Of a DNA stretch of 57,457 bases, positions 25,404 to 35,385 are shown piece after piece. The stretch lies in assembly GCA_027063645.1 (NCBI GenBank), contig JAMORK010000044.1, positions 1-57,457 of the forward strand, given 5' to 3'. The DNA comes from Sulfurimonas sp. (GTDB lineage Bacteria; Campylobacterota; Campylobacteria; Campylobacterales; Sulfurimonadaceae). The translations under genes and the position numbers were made by a program. The stretch's first letter is position 1; each line of letters opens with the position of its first letter. The notes under the pieces are model-generated. The model searched no databases. It was not told where the DNA came from and saw nothing but the letters and a program-made list of their open reading frames with translations.

Positions 25404-27902
25404 ATGAAAAATACGACTCTCTCCTTTAGCGATATAATAGAACTTGAACAATCTCTTTTAGATAAAAAGATAGAAGATTCTAGCTCTTTACTCATTCAAG
25501 TTTTTTGTGCAAATTCAGAATTTGAAGAAGTGACAGATATTCAACAATATTTTAGTAGTCATTACCCCCAATCAGTACTTTTAGGTACTACTACAGATGG
25601 TATAATAGATGGTACCTCAGTGTATACAAATACAAAAAGTCTTGTAACATTTACTCAATTTGAAAAAACAACTCTTCATCAACATATGGTAGAACATTCA
25701 CAAAGCTACAATAGTTCTTATAAAACAGGTGTAGCAATTGCTGAATCTTTACATGGTAAAGATATTAAGCTGCTTATAACATTTGCAGATGGTATTTATA
25801 CTAATGGAGAAGAATATCTAAAGGGTATAACTAGTGTAGATAAAATGTTAAGTGTAGCAGGTGGTATGGCTGCAGATAATGGTAAATTGGTTCAAACATA
25901 TATTTTTAATCAAGATAAAGTGATTACATCTGGTGCGATTGCTGTTGCATTAGAATCTAAAGAACTTAATGCTGCTAATTGTTATACCTTTGATTGGATG
26001 CCTATAGGGAAAAAATTAACTATTACTAAGTCAATTAAAAATAGAGTTTACGAGATTGATAATATGCCAGTGGTTGAGATTTATGCTAAATATATGGGAA
26101 GAGAGTTAGCAAACCAATTACCTCAGATTGGAATTGAATTTCCATTGATGTTTACGAAGGAAAATTTAACTGTAGGGAGAGCCCCTATATTAAAGCATGA
26201 TGATGGTTCTCTTACCTTTGCAGGAAATATAAATGAAGGGGAAGAGGTTCAATTCGGAGTAGGAAATATAGATACTATCTTGCGTGGTGGACATTACCAA
26301 ATCAATAAACTATTTGAAGAGATAAAACATGAAACACAAGCAGTGTTTGTCTACTCATGTATGGCAAGAAGAAGATTCTTAGGAGACTATATAAAAAATG
26401 AACTTAAAGAACTTCAATCTTTAGGTGGTGTTTCTGGATTCTTTACATATGGAGAATTTTTTCATTCTTCAAATTCAAATTTACTTCTCAATGAAACGAT
26501 GACAATTGTTACTCTATCAGAAAGCGATGCTCCGTCTTGCCCTTATAAAAATAAGAATGAGGAACCCGAATTCACTACTAATTCCGAGCATGTTATAGCA
26601 CATTTAGCAAATACAGTCTCAAAAGAGTTAGAGGAGCTCAATGAAAACTTAGAACGAAAAATCAAACAAAGCTCAGAATATATCTATAAGCAAGCATACT
26701 TTGATAAATTAACTTCCTTACCAAATAGGCTTAGTTTAATTAAGCAGTTAAATGAGTCTGTAGGACAAGTTTTATTTTTAATAAATATAGATGACTTTAC
26801 TATAATAAATGATTTTTATGGACATGCAATTGGTGATCAGGTATTTGTGAAATTAGCAATAATTTTGAAAAAATTTGTAAAGAATTTAAATGCAACAGTA
26901 TATAAGTTACCTTCTGATGAGTATGCAATTATAATGGATATAGAACATAACCGTTCAATATTAGAAACTTATATAAAGCAAATTTTGGAGACAGTAGAAA
27001 AAGAGGAGTTCTTATTTAATGGGCATTTTACCCATGTCTCAGTCACTATTTCAGCAGCATTTATAAATAAAGATAAAACTGGACTTATCAATGCAGATAT
27101 GACACTCAAACTTGCAAAAAAAGCTGGGCAAGATTTTATGATCTTTGAAAAAGATTTGATGTTAGCACAACAATATGAAAAGAACATTCATATAGCAAAT
27201 ATGATTAGAGATGCTATATCAAACGATAAAATCGTCCCTTACTTTCAACCTATATTTGACACAAATACTTTAAAGGTTGAAAAGTATGAGGCCTTAGTAC
27301 GTTTAGTGAAAGATGATACGGTACTCACTCCGTATCACTTTTTGGATATCTCCCAAAAAATTAAACTTTACCCTCAAATTACAGAGATAATGGTAGAAAA
27401 AACATTTTCTATGTTTGAACTCAATGGGGAAGATTTTAGTATCAATCTCACTTTTAGCGATATACGAAATCATAAAACACAAGATATGTTTTTTGAAAAG
27501 ATTGTTGAGTATAACATTGCAAAACAATTAACTATTGAGATTCTTGAAAGCCAAGAGATTGAAGATGATACTATTATGTTTGATTTTATCAACAAGGTTT
27601 ATTCTTTAGGTGCAAAAATAGCCATAGATGATTTTGGAAGTGGTTTTGCAAACTTTGAGTATATGACAAAAATTCGCTCAGACTATATGAAGATAGATGG
27701 CTCTCTTATCAAAAATATAGCAACAGATAAAAATGCAAGACTTGTAGTTGAAACCATAGTTATCTTTGCTAAAAAATTAGGAAAAAAGACTATAGCAGAG
27801 TTTGTGCACTCAAAAGAGGTCTACAATGTCGTGAAAGAGATAGGGATAGACTATGTTCAAGGGTTCTACTTTGCTGAACCCTCAGCTATGTTGACAGTAT
27901 AA
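25404..27902 (+). CDS. FIST-GGDEF-EAL signalling protein
   Basis: The 832-residue protein has FIST-N (about 25-215, with SVLLGTTTDGIIDG and VAGGMAADNG) and FIST-C (about 220-375, with AVFVYSCMARRRFLGDYIKN and GVSGFFTYGEFF). A short helix, a GGDEF domain (about 425-570) and an EAL domain (590-830) follow. FIST domains are predicted small-ligand sensors. The cyclase site is degenerate (KLPSDEYAII), whereas the EAL site keeps YEALVRLV, NLTFSDI, EILESQEI, IDDFGSGFAN and YMKIDGSL, with IAEFVHSKE in place of AEGVE. It is probably a ligand-controlled cyclic di-GMP phosphodiesterase. No membrane segments are visible. The 3' end overlaps the convergent NYN-like gene by 17 bases. Confidence 0.9.
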   Translation: MKNTTLSFSDIIELEQSLLDKKIEDSSSLLIQVFCANSEFEEVTDIQQYFSSHYPQSVLLGTTTDGIIDGTSVYTNTKSLVTFTQFEKTTLHQHMVEHSQSYNSSYKTGVAIAESLHGKDIKLLITFADGIYTNGEEYLKGITSVDKMLSVAGGMAADNGKLVQTYIFNQDKVITSGAIAVALESKELNAANCYTFDWMPIGKKLTITKSIKNRVYEIDNMPVVEIYAKYMGRELANQLPQIGIEFPLMFTKENLTVGRAPILKHDDGSLTFAGNINEGEEVQFGVGNIDTILRGGHYQINKLFEEIKHETQAVFVYSCMARRRFLGDYIKNELKELQSLGGVSGFFTYGEFFHSSNSNLLLNETMTIVTLSESDAPSCPYKNKNEEPEFTTNSEHVIAHLANTVSKELEELNENLERKIKQSSEYIYKQAYFDKLTSLPNRLSLIKQLNESVGQVLFLINIDDFTIINDFYGHAIGDQVFVKLAIILKKFVKNLNATVYKLPSDEYAIIMDIEHNRSILETYIKQILETVEKEEFLFNGHFTHVSVTISAAFINKDKTGLINADMTLKLAKKAGQDFMIFEKDLMLAQQYEKNIHIANMIRDAISNDKIVPYFQPIFDTNTLKVEKYEALVRLVKDDTVLTPYHFLDISQKIKLYPQITEIMVEKTFSMFELNGEDFSINLTFSDIRNHKTQDMFFEKIVEYNIAKQLTIEILESQEIEDDTIMFDFINKVYSLGAKIAIDDFGSGFANFEYMTKIRSDYMKIDGSLIKNIATDKNARLVVETIVIFAKKLGKKTIAEFVHSKEVYNVVKEIGIDYVQGFYFAEPSAMLTV

Positions 27903-28623
27903 AGAGGTTGTTGCTAGGGTGAGTTACTTCTGTGAAACGCTCTTTAAGCTCTCTATCAAATGTAAGTATAAATACATTACTCCCTTTAAGTCTTAAATCT
28001 TGAAAATTTTGTAGTAAAACATCATCTGCAACATCTTTTCCATGAGCACATTTTACAAAACTAAAAGAGTTTAAGGTCTTACCATAATCATAAAGATTTG
28101 CTTCCCATTCTGCTTTTTTAAGATAAAGTGAATCAGGATTTGCTGCAAGAAAAATATTGTGATCTTCAATCTTATAGGGTTCTATAATATCATTAAATAT
28201 AGAAGATATAGAAGAAAAATTTTCTATATCCCAAAAAAGATAAGACTTTATCGCCTTTGATTTATGTTTTTTATTGATGAGTTTGAGTCTTTTAGTGATA
28301 TTGAAACTTGAATGTGCTGTATCGTTTGTAAGTACTATAGAACTTTTGAGCTTTTTTGCATCTTGTGTATCAAAGTTTAAAATCTCACCAAGTTCTATAT
28401 AAAAATCTAGGTTAAGTAGTTCTATCTCAGAACTTCCTTTTTGATACTTTCTAAGTTTTTGAAGCTTAGATTTTGAGAATAGCAGGTGTATTCCCATCTT
28501 TTCATGGTTAGCATAAGCTTGCTTAACACGAAAGAAGATATCTTTTGCTTCTGTAGTCTCAGGAAACTCGATGCTACCTCTGTATTTATGTTCTATAGAT
28601 ACTTTTTGTTTGTAAAGTGCCAA
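27886..28623 (-). CDS. Putative NYN/PIN-like nuclease
   Basis: The 245-residue protein has an unrecognised N-terminal part (about 1-120, basic and helical). A C-terminal half follows that resembles the NYN branch of PIN-like nucleases. The acidic pattern is present in order: FWDIENFSS (about 130), HGKDVADDVLLQ (about 195) and ILTFDRELKERF (about 220), which could bind metal. NYN proteins are generally RNA-processing enzymes. This is a motif-level assignment without a close named relative. It lies eight bases after the acidic gene 28632-29282, so the two probably form an operon. Confidence 0.6.
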   Translation of the reverse strand: MALYKQKVSIEHKYRGSIEFPETTEAKDIFFRVKQAYANHEKMGIHLLFSKSKLQKLRKYQKGSSEIELLNLDFYIELGEILNFDTQDAKKLKSSIVLTNDTAHSSFNITKRLKLINKKHKSKAIKSYLFWDIENFSSISSIFNDIIEPYKIEDHNIFLAANPDSLYLKKAEWEANLYDYGKTLNSFSFVKCAHGKDVADDVLLQNFQDLRLKGSNVFILTFDRELKERFTEVTHPSNNLFILST

Positions 28624-28631
28624 AAGAGAGC

Positions 28632-29282
28632 CTAAAGAACTTTAAAAAATTCAGCAGCTTCTTCTTCATCATCACTTAAGTTATCAGGTGCATAAAGAGG
28701 GTTCTCAGCAATCATCTTCTTTGCAACCCCTTGTGAATACTCATAGATAACTTTTTTTGCTTCATCATCATCTCCAATAAATCCTAAACCACTAAATTGG
28801 TAAGGCTCCTCTTGCTCTATACATAAGATAACACCTTCACACTTCTCTTCAATAAGCTCAATAAGAGTTCTGTAGTTTATATTGAACTCTGTCGCGTTCC
28901 AGCCGATATCTTCAAGATCTTTGTTGGAAAACTCTGCAACACCATCAGCTGTAGTGTCATCATAAGAAGCTCTCGGTATATTTAGCCCTATAAGTTCTTG
29001 CCAGTTTGAAAAAGCTTTGATGAGAACTCTCTCATCATCTTCAACAATTTGGTAGTTTTTGCCAAATATATCTTCAATCTTTGGTTGTTTAGGAGGAGTG
29101 AGTGCACTCACTGCTTGTGGTTTATGCTCTCCACTAAAGATAAGTATCTCTCTATTTTCATAAGGGGCATACTTGATGTTTCCCTCAATATCGATACCAA
29201 ACTTCTTTCCTGAATTGATAGCTTGTATCAACTCTGCTTTATCTACTTTTATAATTTCTTTAAAAAGGTTAAATTTTTTCAT
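28632..29282 (-). CDS. Conserved acidic protein, unknown function
   Basis: I do not recognise this 216-residue protein. It is soluble and acidic, without signal peptide or membrane helix. A central block reads FSNWQELIGLNIPRASYDDT, and the C-terminus is strongly acidic (APDNLSDDEEEAAEF). It is the first gene of a probable two-gene unit with the NYN-like gene. A TATAAT box precedes it on the minus strand. A partner or regulator of the nuclease-like protein is possible, but only gene order supports that. Confidence 0.65.
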   Translation of the reverse strand: MKKFNLFKEIIKVDKAELIQAINSGKKFGIDIEGNIKYAPYENREILIFSGEHKPQAVSALTPPKQPKIEDIFGKNYQIVEDDERVLIKAFSNWQELIGLNIPRASYDDTTADGVAEFSNKDLEDIGWNATEFNINYRTLIELIEEKCEGVILCIEQEEPYQFSGLGFIGDDDEAKKVIYEYSQGVAKKMIAENPLYAPDNLSDDEEEAAEFFKVL

Positions 29283-29316
29283 GGTTTCCTACTTATTTCT
29301 TTCTATTATTAGTGGT

Positions 29317-29322
29317 ATTATA
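29317..29322 (-). promoter_or_regulatory. -10 element (TATAAT) for the acidic protein/NYN operon
   Basis: The minus strand reads TATAAT 34 bases before the ATG at 29282, in the divergent spacer shared with ilvC. Confidence 0.5.
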
Positions 29323-29398
29323 CAGATTCTGATATTAAACTAAGAAGATTAGAATTAAATCTAAGCTTACTCTAATAATAGTTTTACCAAAGTTTGAG

Positions 29399-30477
<1,079 letters not shown>

Positions 30478-30490
30478 TCTTTTTACTTAT

Positions 30491-30518
30491 TGAGCATCAT
30501 CTTCGGATGATTTGCTCA
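30491..30518. terminator. Hairpin with C(UUCG)G tetraloop after ilvC
   Basis: TGAGCA-TCATC (30491-30501) pairs with GATGA and TGCTCA (30506-30510, 30513-30518) around TTCG, with a two-base bulge. The cUUCGg loop is known to be very stable. No T run follows, so termination without Rho is uncertain; RNA 3' protection is an alternative. The rest of the 159-base convergent gap (30478-30636) shows nothing else. Confidence 0.55.
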
Positions 30519-30636
30519 GTCACTTACCAATGTAAGCTCCTTCCCAAAAACATCCAAATCTAATACCCACTAAGCAAAAATCCAAAATTTCGTTAGATTC
30601 CTTGAATTTAGATCACTCTTTTAGTTTTAAATTTAT

Positions 30637-31605
30637 TTATAATAACTTTTGTAGTCTTATTAATGTTGAAAGCAGTATCGCGTTTTTATCTACATTCGAA
30701 CTTTTCATCTTTAGTTCACTACTTAGAAGAAGTTCGTGGAGTTTGGAGTAGGTATTTGGTTTAAACTTTAAACTCAGTGCTGCTTTTTCATCTACTACAA
30801 ACTTAGGGGCAGGGTAGCCTAGTATATCTAGGGCATTAGGAGCACCATTGACTCTAATGTAGATGTTAAACATATAAAGCTGTGTCAAGTAAGCTGTGAT
30901 GGCTGTAATGACACGTATCTCATCCTCACCATGTTCTAGTATGTTTTTTAAATCTTCTGTAAACTCTTTTTTGCCAAGAAGCTTTTTGATGAAATCATCA
31001 AGATTCACTTCACTCAGACCATACACTAAACTCTCTACATCTTTTGTAGTAATCTCTCTATCGTAAACACGGAACTTATCAAGCTCATTTACTGCAAGTG
31101 CTATGTCACCATTTTGTATGTTTAAGAGATGTGTGAGTGTGTATTTATCTATCTTGACACTTTTTTCTTGAGCCATTTGGAGAAGAATATTTTGTGCTTC
31201 ATACTCTTTTGGGTGGAAAAAACGCACACCCATGACACTGTTTTTACCAAAGGCCTTTTTGTTGTTGTAAGTTTTATGGTCACTTCCATAATAAGCATAG
31301 ATAAAAATATTGTCAGGATTCTTTGTGCAGTATTCAAAAAGGGTATCGAGCTCTTTTTTTGGTACTTTTTTTTCAGTTTTTATGATGAGTATATTTCTAT
31401 CTCCAAAAAGAGACCCTTGAGAGAGGTGTGCTTTGGCTGAGTTGAAATCATACTCATCATAGTAGTAGCTCAAAGCATTTGCATCTTCGATGTTAGACAT
31501 CATCTTTGTGTACATATCTATAAGAAAGCCACTCTCTCCAAAAAAGACAAAGGCATTAGAAACACTACGGTTTTGTATATGTTTGTCAAACTCAGCTTTA
31601 TACAT
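30637..31605 (-). CDS. holA: DNA polymerase III delta subunit
   Basis: The 322-residue protein matches the divergent HolA family of Campylobacterota. It opens FVFFGESGFLIDMYTKMM, where clamp-loader subunits have their nucleotide-binding-like fold. NILIIKTEKKVPKKELDTL, the central NGDIALAVNELDKF and the C-terminal helical domain follow. Delta opens the sliding clamp during loading. It overlaps rnr by eight bases and is the last gene of the HDOD-rnr-holA operon. Confidence 0.88.
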   Translation of the reverse strand: MYKAEFDKHIQNRSVSNAFVFFGESGFLIDMYTKMMSNIEDANALSYYYDEYDFNSAKAHLSQGSLFGDRNILIIKTEKKVPKKELDTLFEYCTKNPDNIFIYAYYGSDHKTYNNKKAFGKNSVMGVRFFHPKEYEAQNILLQMAQEKSVKIDKYTLTHLLNIQNGDIALAVNELDKFRVYDREITTKDVESLVYGLSEVNLDDFIKKLLGKKEFTEDLKNILEHGEDEIRVITAITAYLTQLYMFNIYIRVNGAPNALDILGYPAPKFVVDEKAALSLKFKPNTYSKLHELLLSSELKMKSSNVDKNAILLSTLIRLQKLL

Positions 31606-33538
31606 TCAACTCTTCCACAACTGAAGCATAGATTTTTGCTTTGGCTAGGTCTGTTTTTTCTATCTTGATGGTAACATCTTGAAAGAGTACTACATGTGGA
31701 GCATTTGTTATGAAAAGTCTAGCACCCTGTATCTCATCATGGAGCTCAGCTTTTAGTTCAGGATCAGTAGAGTTGATGCGAGCATGGAACTCTTTTCCAA
31801 TATTTTCCTCAGCCCATCGTGTGAATTTTCTTGCCATAAACTCTTGCTCAATAGTACTTGCTTCACGTTCTTTCTCACTAATAGTCATAGCAAGAGTTTC
31901 AATATTTCTTAGAACATAAGAACCCTCTTGTGTATCTTTTGCATTTATAGCTTTAAGGAGACGATGCACTATAAGGTCACTATAGCGACGTATAGGGGAG
32001 GTAAAGTGTGTGTATGCCTCAAATCCAAGTCCAAAGTGTCCAGAGTTGAGTGGAGCATAACGAGCTTGCATCTGTGAGCGGATAATGAGGGTATCGACCT
32101 CCGCTTCAAGATTCATCTCTCTTGCTTGTCTTTGAATATCACTGATAGTCTCTTTGATACTCCCCTTGATATCAATATTCATCCCGATACCTGCGAGTTC
32201 TTGGTAAAGAATCTGAAGTTTATTTTGACTAGGTGCCTCATGAATCCTAAAGATACCTCGATCAAATTGTGCTGCGGCTTCTTTATTGGCTAAGAGCATA
32301 CAATCTTCTATAAGTGCATGAGATGGTGTTTCCTCAGCTTCTTCAGTAGAGATAAGTCTACCATCTTTATCTACTTTCATCTCTATCTCAGTAGAGCGAA
32401 AGTCGTAACCCACTTTTAGGCGCTTCTCTTTAAGTGCATCTGTCACAACTCTTAGTTGTGTTAAATCTGCAAAGAGTTTCTCTTCATCTGGTGTTTGCGC
32501 TTGGAGTTTTCCCTCAAAAAAGGCATCAATCTCCTCATAGTTAAAGCGGCGTTTAGAGTGGATGATAGCCTCATACACTTTTGATTCTACAACCTCTAGC
32601 GAATCTAAATCAAGTTTCATCTCAAACACATAAGAGAGTCTATCTACATGAGCTTGAAGAGAACAGAGTGTCTCACTGAGTTGTCGAGGTAGCATAGGGA
32701 TAGAGCGATGTGGGAGGTAGATAGAAAAGCTTCTATAGATCGCTTCATTATCAAGTGGACCAAAGGGCTTGACATACTCACTTACATCTGCAATGGCAAC
32801 ATAAAGTGTTGAATTTTCTTGGTCCCAACATATAGCATCATCATAATCTTTTGCGGTGACTGGATCTATAGTACAAAAGTAAAGATCTCTTAAATCTTTG
32901 CGTTTTGGATATTTTGAAGCTTCTACAGGAGGAAATGACTTCGCAATCTCTAAAACATCATCTTCAAACTCATCATGTTTATTAAACTGAGCGAGGACTA
33001 TATACTCATCTACTTTAGGGTCTTTGAGATTACCAAGTTTTTCTAAAACTTTATTTTCCTGGTTGTCTATCTTAAAAACATCACCTATCTCATACTGATT
33101 GAGCTCTTCAGGTGTCAGTTCAGCTCCAATAGGGTAGTCGTTTTTTAAATCTACAAGAGATTTTTGTCCCTCTTTTTGGATGATATAAGCAACTGAAAAG
33201 CTTTGCTCTCTACCTATAATCTCAGCTATCTTAGCACTTGGAGTGCCGCGTTTACCTAAGAGGCGTTGTGCGATGATAAGGTCACCTTGAGTAGCTACAC
33301 CTAAATCTCCTTCACCTATAAACAGATCACGACTCAATTCACCGATAACATTGAGATAGGCTGTTCCTTTTTGAACAAGTCCTAAAGTTCCAGCACGGTA
33401 TTTAGAATTAAATTTGTAGATGTTCTCTTTATGTGTGAGGTATTTTTTAGCAAGCCAGTTTTGTATGAGAGGAAGCTCATCGGGAGCGATATCTTGCTCA
33501 CTCAAACCATGAGTGAGCTTTATAAGTAAAGATTTCAA
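31598..33538 (-). CDS. rnr: Ribonuclease R/RNase II family exoribonuclease
   Basis: The 646-residue protein carries N-terminal cold-shock-like domains (about 60-190). The catalytic RNB domain follows (about 200-540), with the metal-binding signature TIDPVTAKDYDDAICW, SIYLPHRSIPMLP, and HFGLGFEAYTHFTSPIRRYSDL. It degrades RNA 3' to 5'. At 646 residues it is shorter than E. coli RNase R and close to the Helicobacter enzyme. The final S1-type region is short. It begins three bases after the HDOD gene. Confidence 0.93.
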   Translation of the reverse strand: MKSLLIKLTHGLSEQDIAPDELPLIQNWLAKKYLTHKENIYKFNSKYRAGTLGLVQKGTAYLNVIGELSRDLFIGEGDLGVATQGDLIIAQRLLGKRGTPSAKIAEIIGREQSFSVAYIIQKEGQKSLVDLKNDYPIGAELTPEELNQYEIGDVFKIDNQENKVLEKLGNLKDPKVDEYIVLAQFNKHDEFEDDVLEIAKSFPPVEASKYPKRKDLRDLYFCTIDPVTAKDYDDAICWDQENSTLYVAIADVSEYVKPFGPLDNEAIYRSFSIYLPHRSIPMLPRQLSETLCSLQAHVDRLSYVFEMKLDLDSLEVVESKVYEAIIHSKRRFNYEEIDAFFEGKLQAQTPDEEKLFADLTQLRVVTDALKEKRLKVGYDFRSTEIEMKVDKDGRLISTEEAEETPSHALIEDCMLLANKEAAAQFDRGIFRIHEAPSQNKLQILYQELAGIGMNIDIKGSIKETISDIQRQAREMNLEAEVDTLIIRSQMQARYAPLNSGHFGLGFEAYTHFTSPIRRYSDLIVHRLLKAINAKDTQEGSYVLRNIETLAMTISEKEREASTIEQEFMARKFTRWAEENIGKEFHARINSTDPELKAELHDEIQGARLFITNAPHVVLFQDVTIKIEKTDLAKAKIYASVVEELNV

Positions 33539-33541
33539 TGA

Positions 33542-34342
33542 CTATCTTGCGTTTTCGATTGCTGTATCAAAGCTTTCCATATCAAGACCATATTTTTCAA
33601 TAAGTTCTTTGGCAGCAGTAACACTTGCATCTGTTACAACACCATTGATAGGAACAGCTACACGAACAACATGAAGAATTTGTGCAGGGCGTTTGTCTGC
33701 TTCTTCTGCCTTGTCTGGATTTTGACAGTTTCTTATAACATCTACAAGACCCTCTTCAAATTTCCATTGAGCAAAGATAGTAGCACTTACTTCAGGAGTG
33801 TCGACACCTACGATTTCACGCTCAGCCGCCTCAACATCACCAATTTCTGCTAGTGCATCACGAAACTCTGCTTCTTTGCCATCAGCCATAATTTGCTGTG
33901 CTATAAGAACTTTACCAATCTCAACAAGAAATGCAGCTGGAGAGAGAACACCAAGAAGACGATTCTCTTTTCTTAAACACCATGCAGTCATAAGACCGTG
34001 CTGTTTTTTAGAGAGTGCTGAGAACATATCATTTGAGATCCCATAAGGGCTTAAATCAAGTGAAAAACTTTTTTTCACGATAGAAGCGAGTGCAAAACCA
34101 CGTACTGTTCCCATCCCAAAAAGACCAACAGCTTGGCTGATTGCATTAATCTCACGGCTAAAACCATAAAGTGGTGAATTTGCAGCTTTTAAAATATCGG
34201 CAGTTAAAAGTGGATCTTTTTCTAAGATTTTTACCATATCGTTAAAACTACTATCTGGATTTTGATATACCGCTTCAATCTGCATCGCAGATTCTGGAAG
34301 TGGTGGAAGTTGTTTAATTTTTTTGAGTATCTCTTCAGTCAT
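33542..34342 (-). CDS. HDOD domain protein
   Basis: The 266-residue protein is almost entirely an HDOD domain (about 10-205). It opens KQLPPLPESAMQIEAVYQNP, followed by DPLLTADILKAANSPLYG and a QAVGLFGMGTVRGFALASIV block. HDOD proteins resemble HD hydrolases but usually lack the metal ligands and act in signalling. It is the first gene of the operon with rnr and holA, which may tie it to RNA or growth control. The 127-base divergent spacer 34343-34469 is AT-rich and shows a TATAAT on the minus strand near 34365. Confidence 0.88.
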   Translation of the reverse strand: MTEEILKKIKQLPPLPESAMQIEAVYQNPDSSFNDMVKILEKDPLLTADILKAANSPLYGFSREINAISQAVGLFGMGTVRGFALASIVKKSFSLDLSPYGISNDMFSALSKKQHGLMTAWCLRKENRLLGVLSPAAFLVEIGKVLIAQQIMADGKEAEFRDALAEIGDVEAAEREIVGVDTPEVSATIFAQWKFEEGLVDVIRNCQNPDKAEEADKRPAQILHVVRVAVPINGVVTDASVTAAKELIEKYGLDMESFDTAIENAR

Positions 34343-34469
34343 ACTTATCTCACTTATATTGAATATTGTATAATTATAGTCATAAGAGTTTAAATAAATA
34401 CTGAATATTTACAAAAAACTGATATTATTTTTTTATAAAAAAGAAAAATATGAATGAAGGAAGCAAAAT

Positions 34470-34796
34470 ATGCAAAGAGATGCAATGCTGACACAGTTAG
34501 GTTATGTACCAAATGAGGCACTTTTAGCACAACTAGAAAAGGTTGAACAAAATACAAAAGGGTATGAGAAAATTCAAAAACACATTATGGATTTACATGA
34601 CCATCTTAAAGTAGATAAGTCTTATGTTGCACTCTCCAATTCAAATGATTATTTTAAAATCAAAATAGAAGCTATGACACCAGAACTTGCTGAAGAAGCA
34701 CATGAAAAAGTACAACACTTTAGTGAAAAATTTAAAGTTGCTGTGAAAAAGCTTGATAAAAAAGAGACATATTACATCTTAGGTTTTGAGTATTAA
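34470..34796 (+). CDS. Conserved small protein, unknown function
   Basis: The 108-residue protein follows a GAAGGAAG ribosome site. It is soluble, charged and probably helix-rich at the start (LLAQLEKVEQNTKGYEKIQK), then beta-like (YVALSNSNDYFKIKIEAMT, KETYYILGFEY). No signal or membrane segment is seen. I do not recognise the family. It lies one or two bases upstream of the greA-like gene, so the two are probably co-transcribed. Confidence 0.7.
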   Translation: MQRDAMLTQLGYVPNEALLAQLEKVEQNTKGYEKIQKHIMDLHDHLKVDKSYVALSNSNDYFKIKIEAMTPELAEEAHEKVQHFSEKFKVAVKKLDKKETYYILGFEY

Positions 34797-34797
34797 T

Positions 34798-35322
34798 TTG
34801 AAAGAACCTATGAGTCTTGAGGGGTATGACCTCTTAGTAGAGGAGTTTAAATATCTCTTAGAAGAGGAAAAACCAAAAGTTGCACAGGAGAAACTTGTAG
34901 CAGCTGCTCAAGGAGATAGAAGCGAAAATGCTGATTATCATGCAGCAAAAGAGAAGTTGCGTTTTATAGATAAACGCCTTTTTTATCTTAATAAAATGAT
35001 ACAAAATGCAGTAGTGATAGATCCCTCAACACATGAGCATTCCCGTGTTAGTTTTGGCAGTACCATCCTTGTTTTAGATCTTGACACAGATGAGGAACAA
35101 AAGTTGACACTTTGTGGCGTTTTAGAATCAGAACCAGAGCATGGTTTAATCTCTATACACTCCCCATTAGCTAAAGCATTGCTTGGAAAAGAGGAGGGTG
35201 ATGAGTTTAAAATCAAACTACCAAAAGAGAGTAAAGAGTACGAAATCCTTGAGATATACTACATCAATATCTTTAGTTTGAAAAAAAATATTCGAACAAA
35301 AAAAGATTTTGCCTTTCATTAA
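34798..35322 (+). CDS. greA: GreA/GreB family transcription elongation factor
   Basis: The protein has the Gre coiled-coil domain (about 1-75) with MSLEGYDLLVEEFKYLLEE and the tip acidic motif AAQGDRSENADYHAAKEKL, followed by the FKBP-like domain with HSPLAKALLGKEEGDEF. Gre factors stimulate cleavage of backtracked transcripts. The start is not certain: TTG at 34798, TTG at 34786 or ATG at 34810 are all in frame. I prefer 34798, one base after the upstream stop. The last 12 residues or so after the usual end are basic and extra. Confidence 0.88.
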   Translation: MKEPMSLEGYDLLVEEFKYLLEEEKPKVAQEKLVAAAQGDRSENADYHAAKEKLRFIDKRLFYLNKMIQNAVVIDPSTHEHSRVSFGSTILVLDLDTDEEQKLTLCGVLESEPEHGLISIHSPLAKALLGKEEGDEFKIKLPKESKEYEILEIYYINIFSLKKNIRTKKDFAFH

Positions 35323-35345
35323 AATAACTCTAACCAGTTTTTAGA

Positions 35346-35351
35346 TATAAT
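35346..35351 (+). promoter_or_regulatory. -10 element (TATAAT) for purL
   Basis: TATAAT within GATATAATCCGC lies 34 bases upstream of the purL GTG start. Confidence 0.5.
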
Positions 35352-35385
35352 CCGCTTTTAAAAACCAATTTTTTAGGAACTATCC

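Noticed and set aside
31129-31440. 103-codon plus-strand frame opposite holA
   Set aside because: It is antisense to a well-supported gene, has no ribosome site and a composition typical of a shadow frame.
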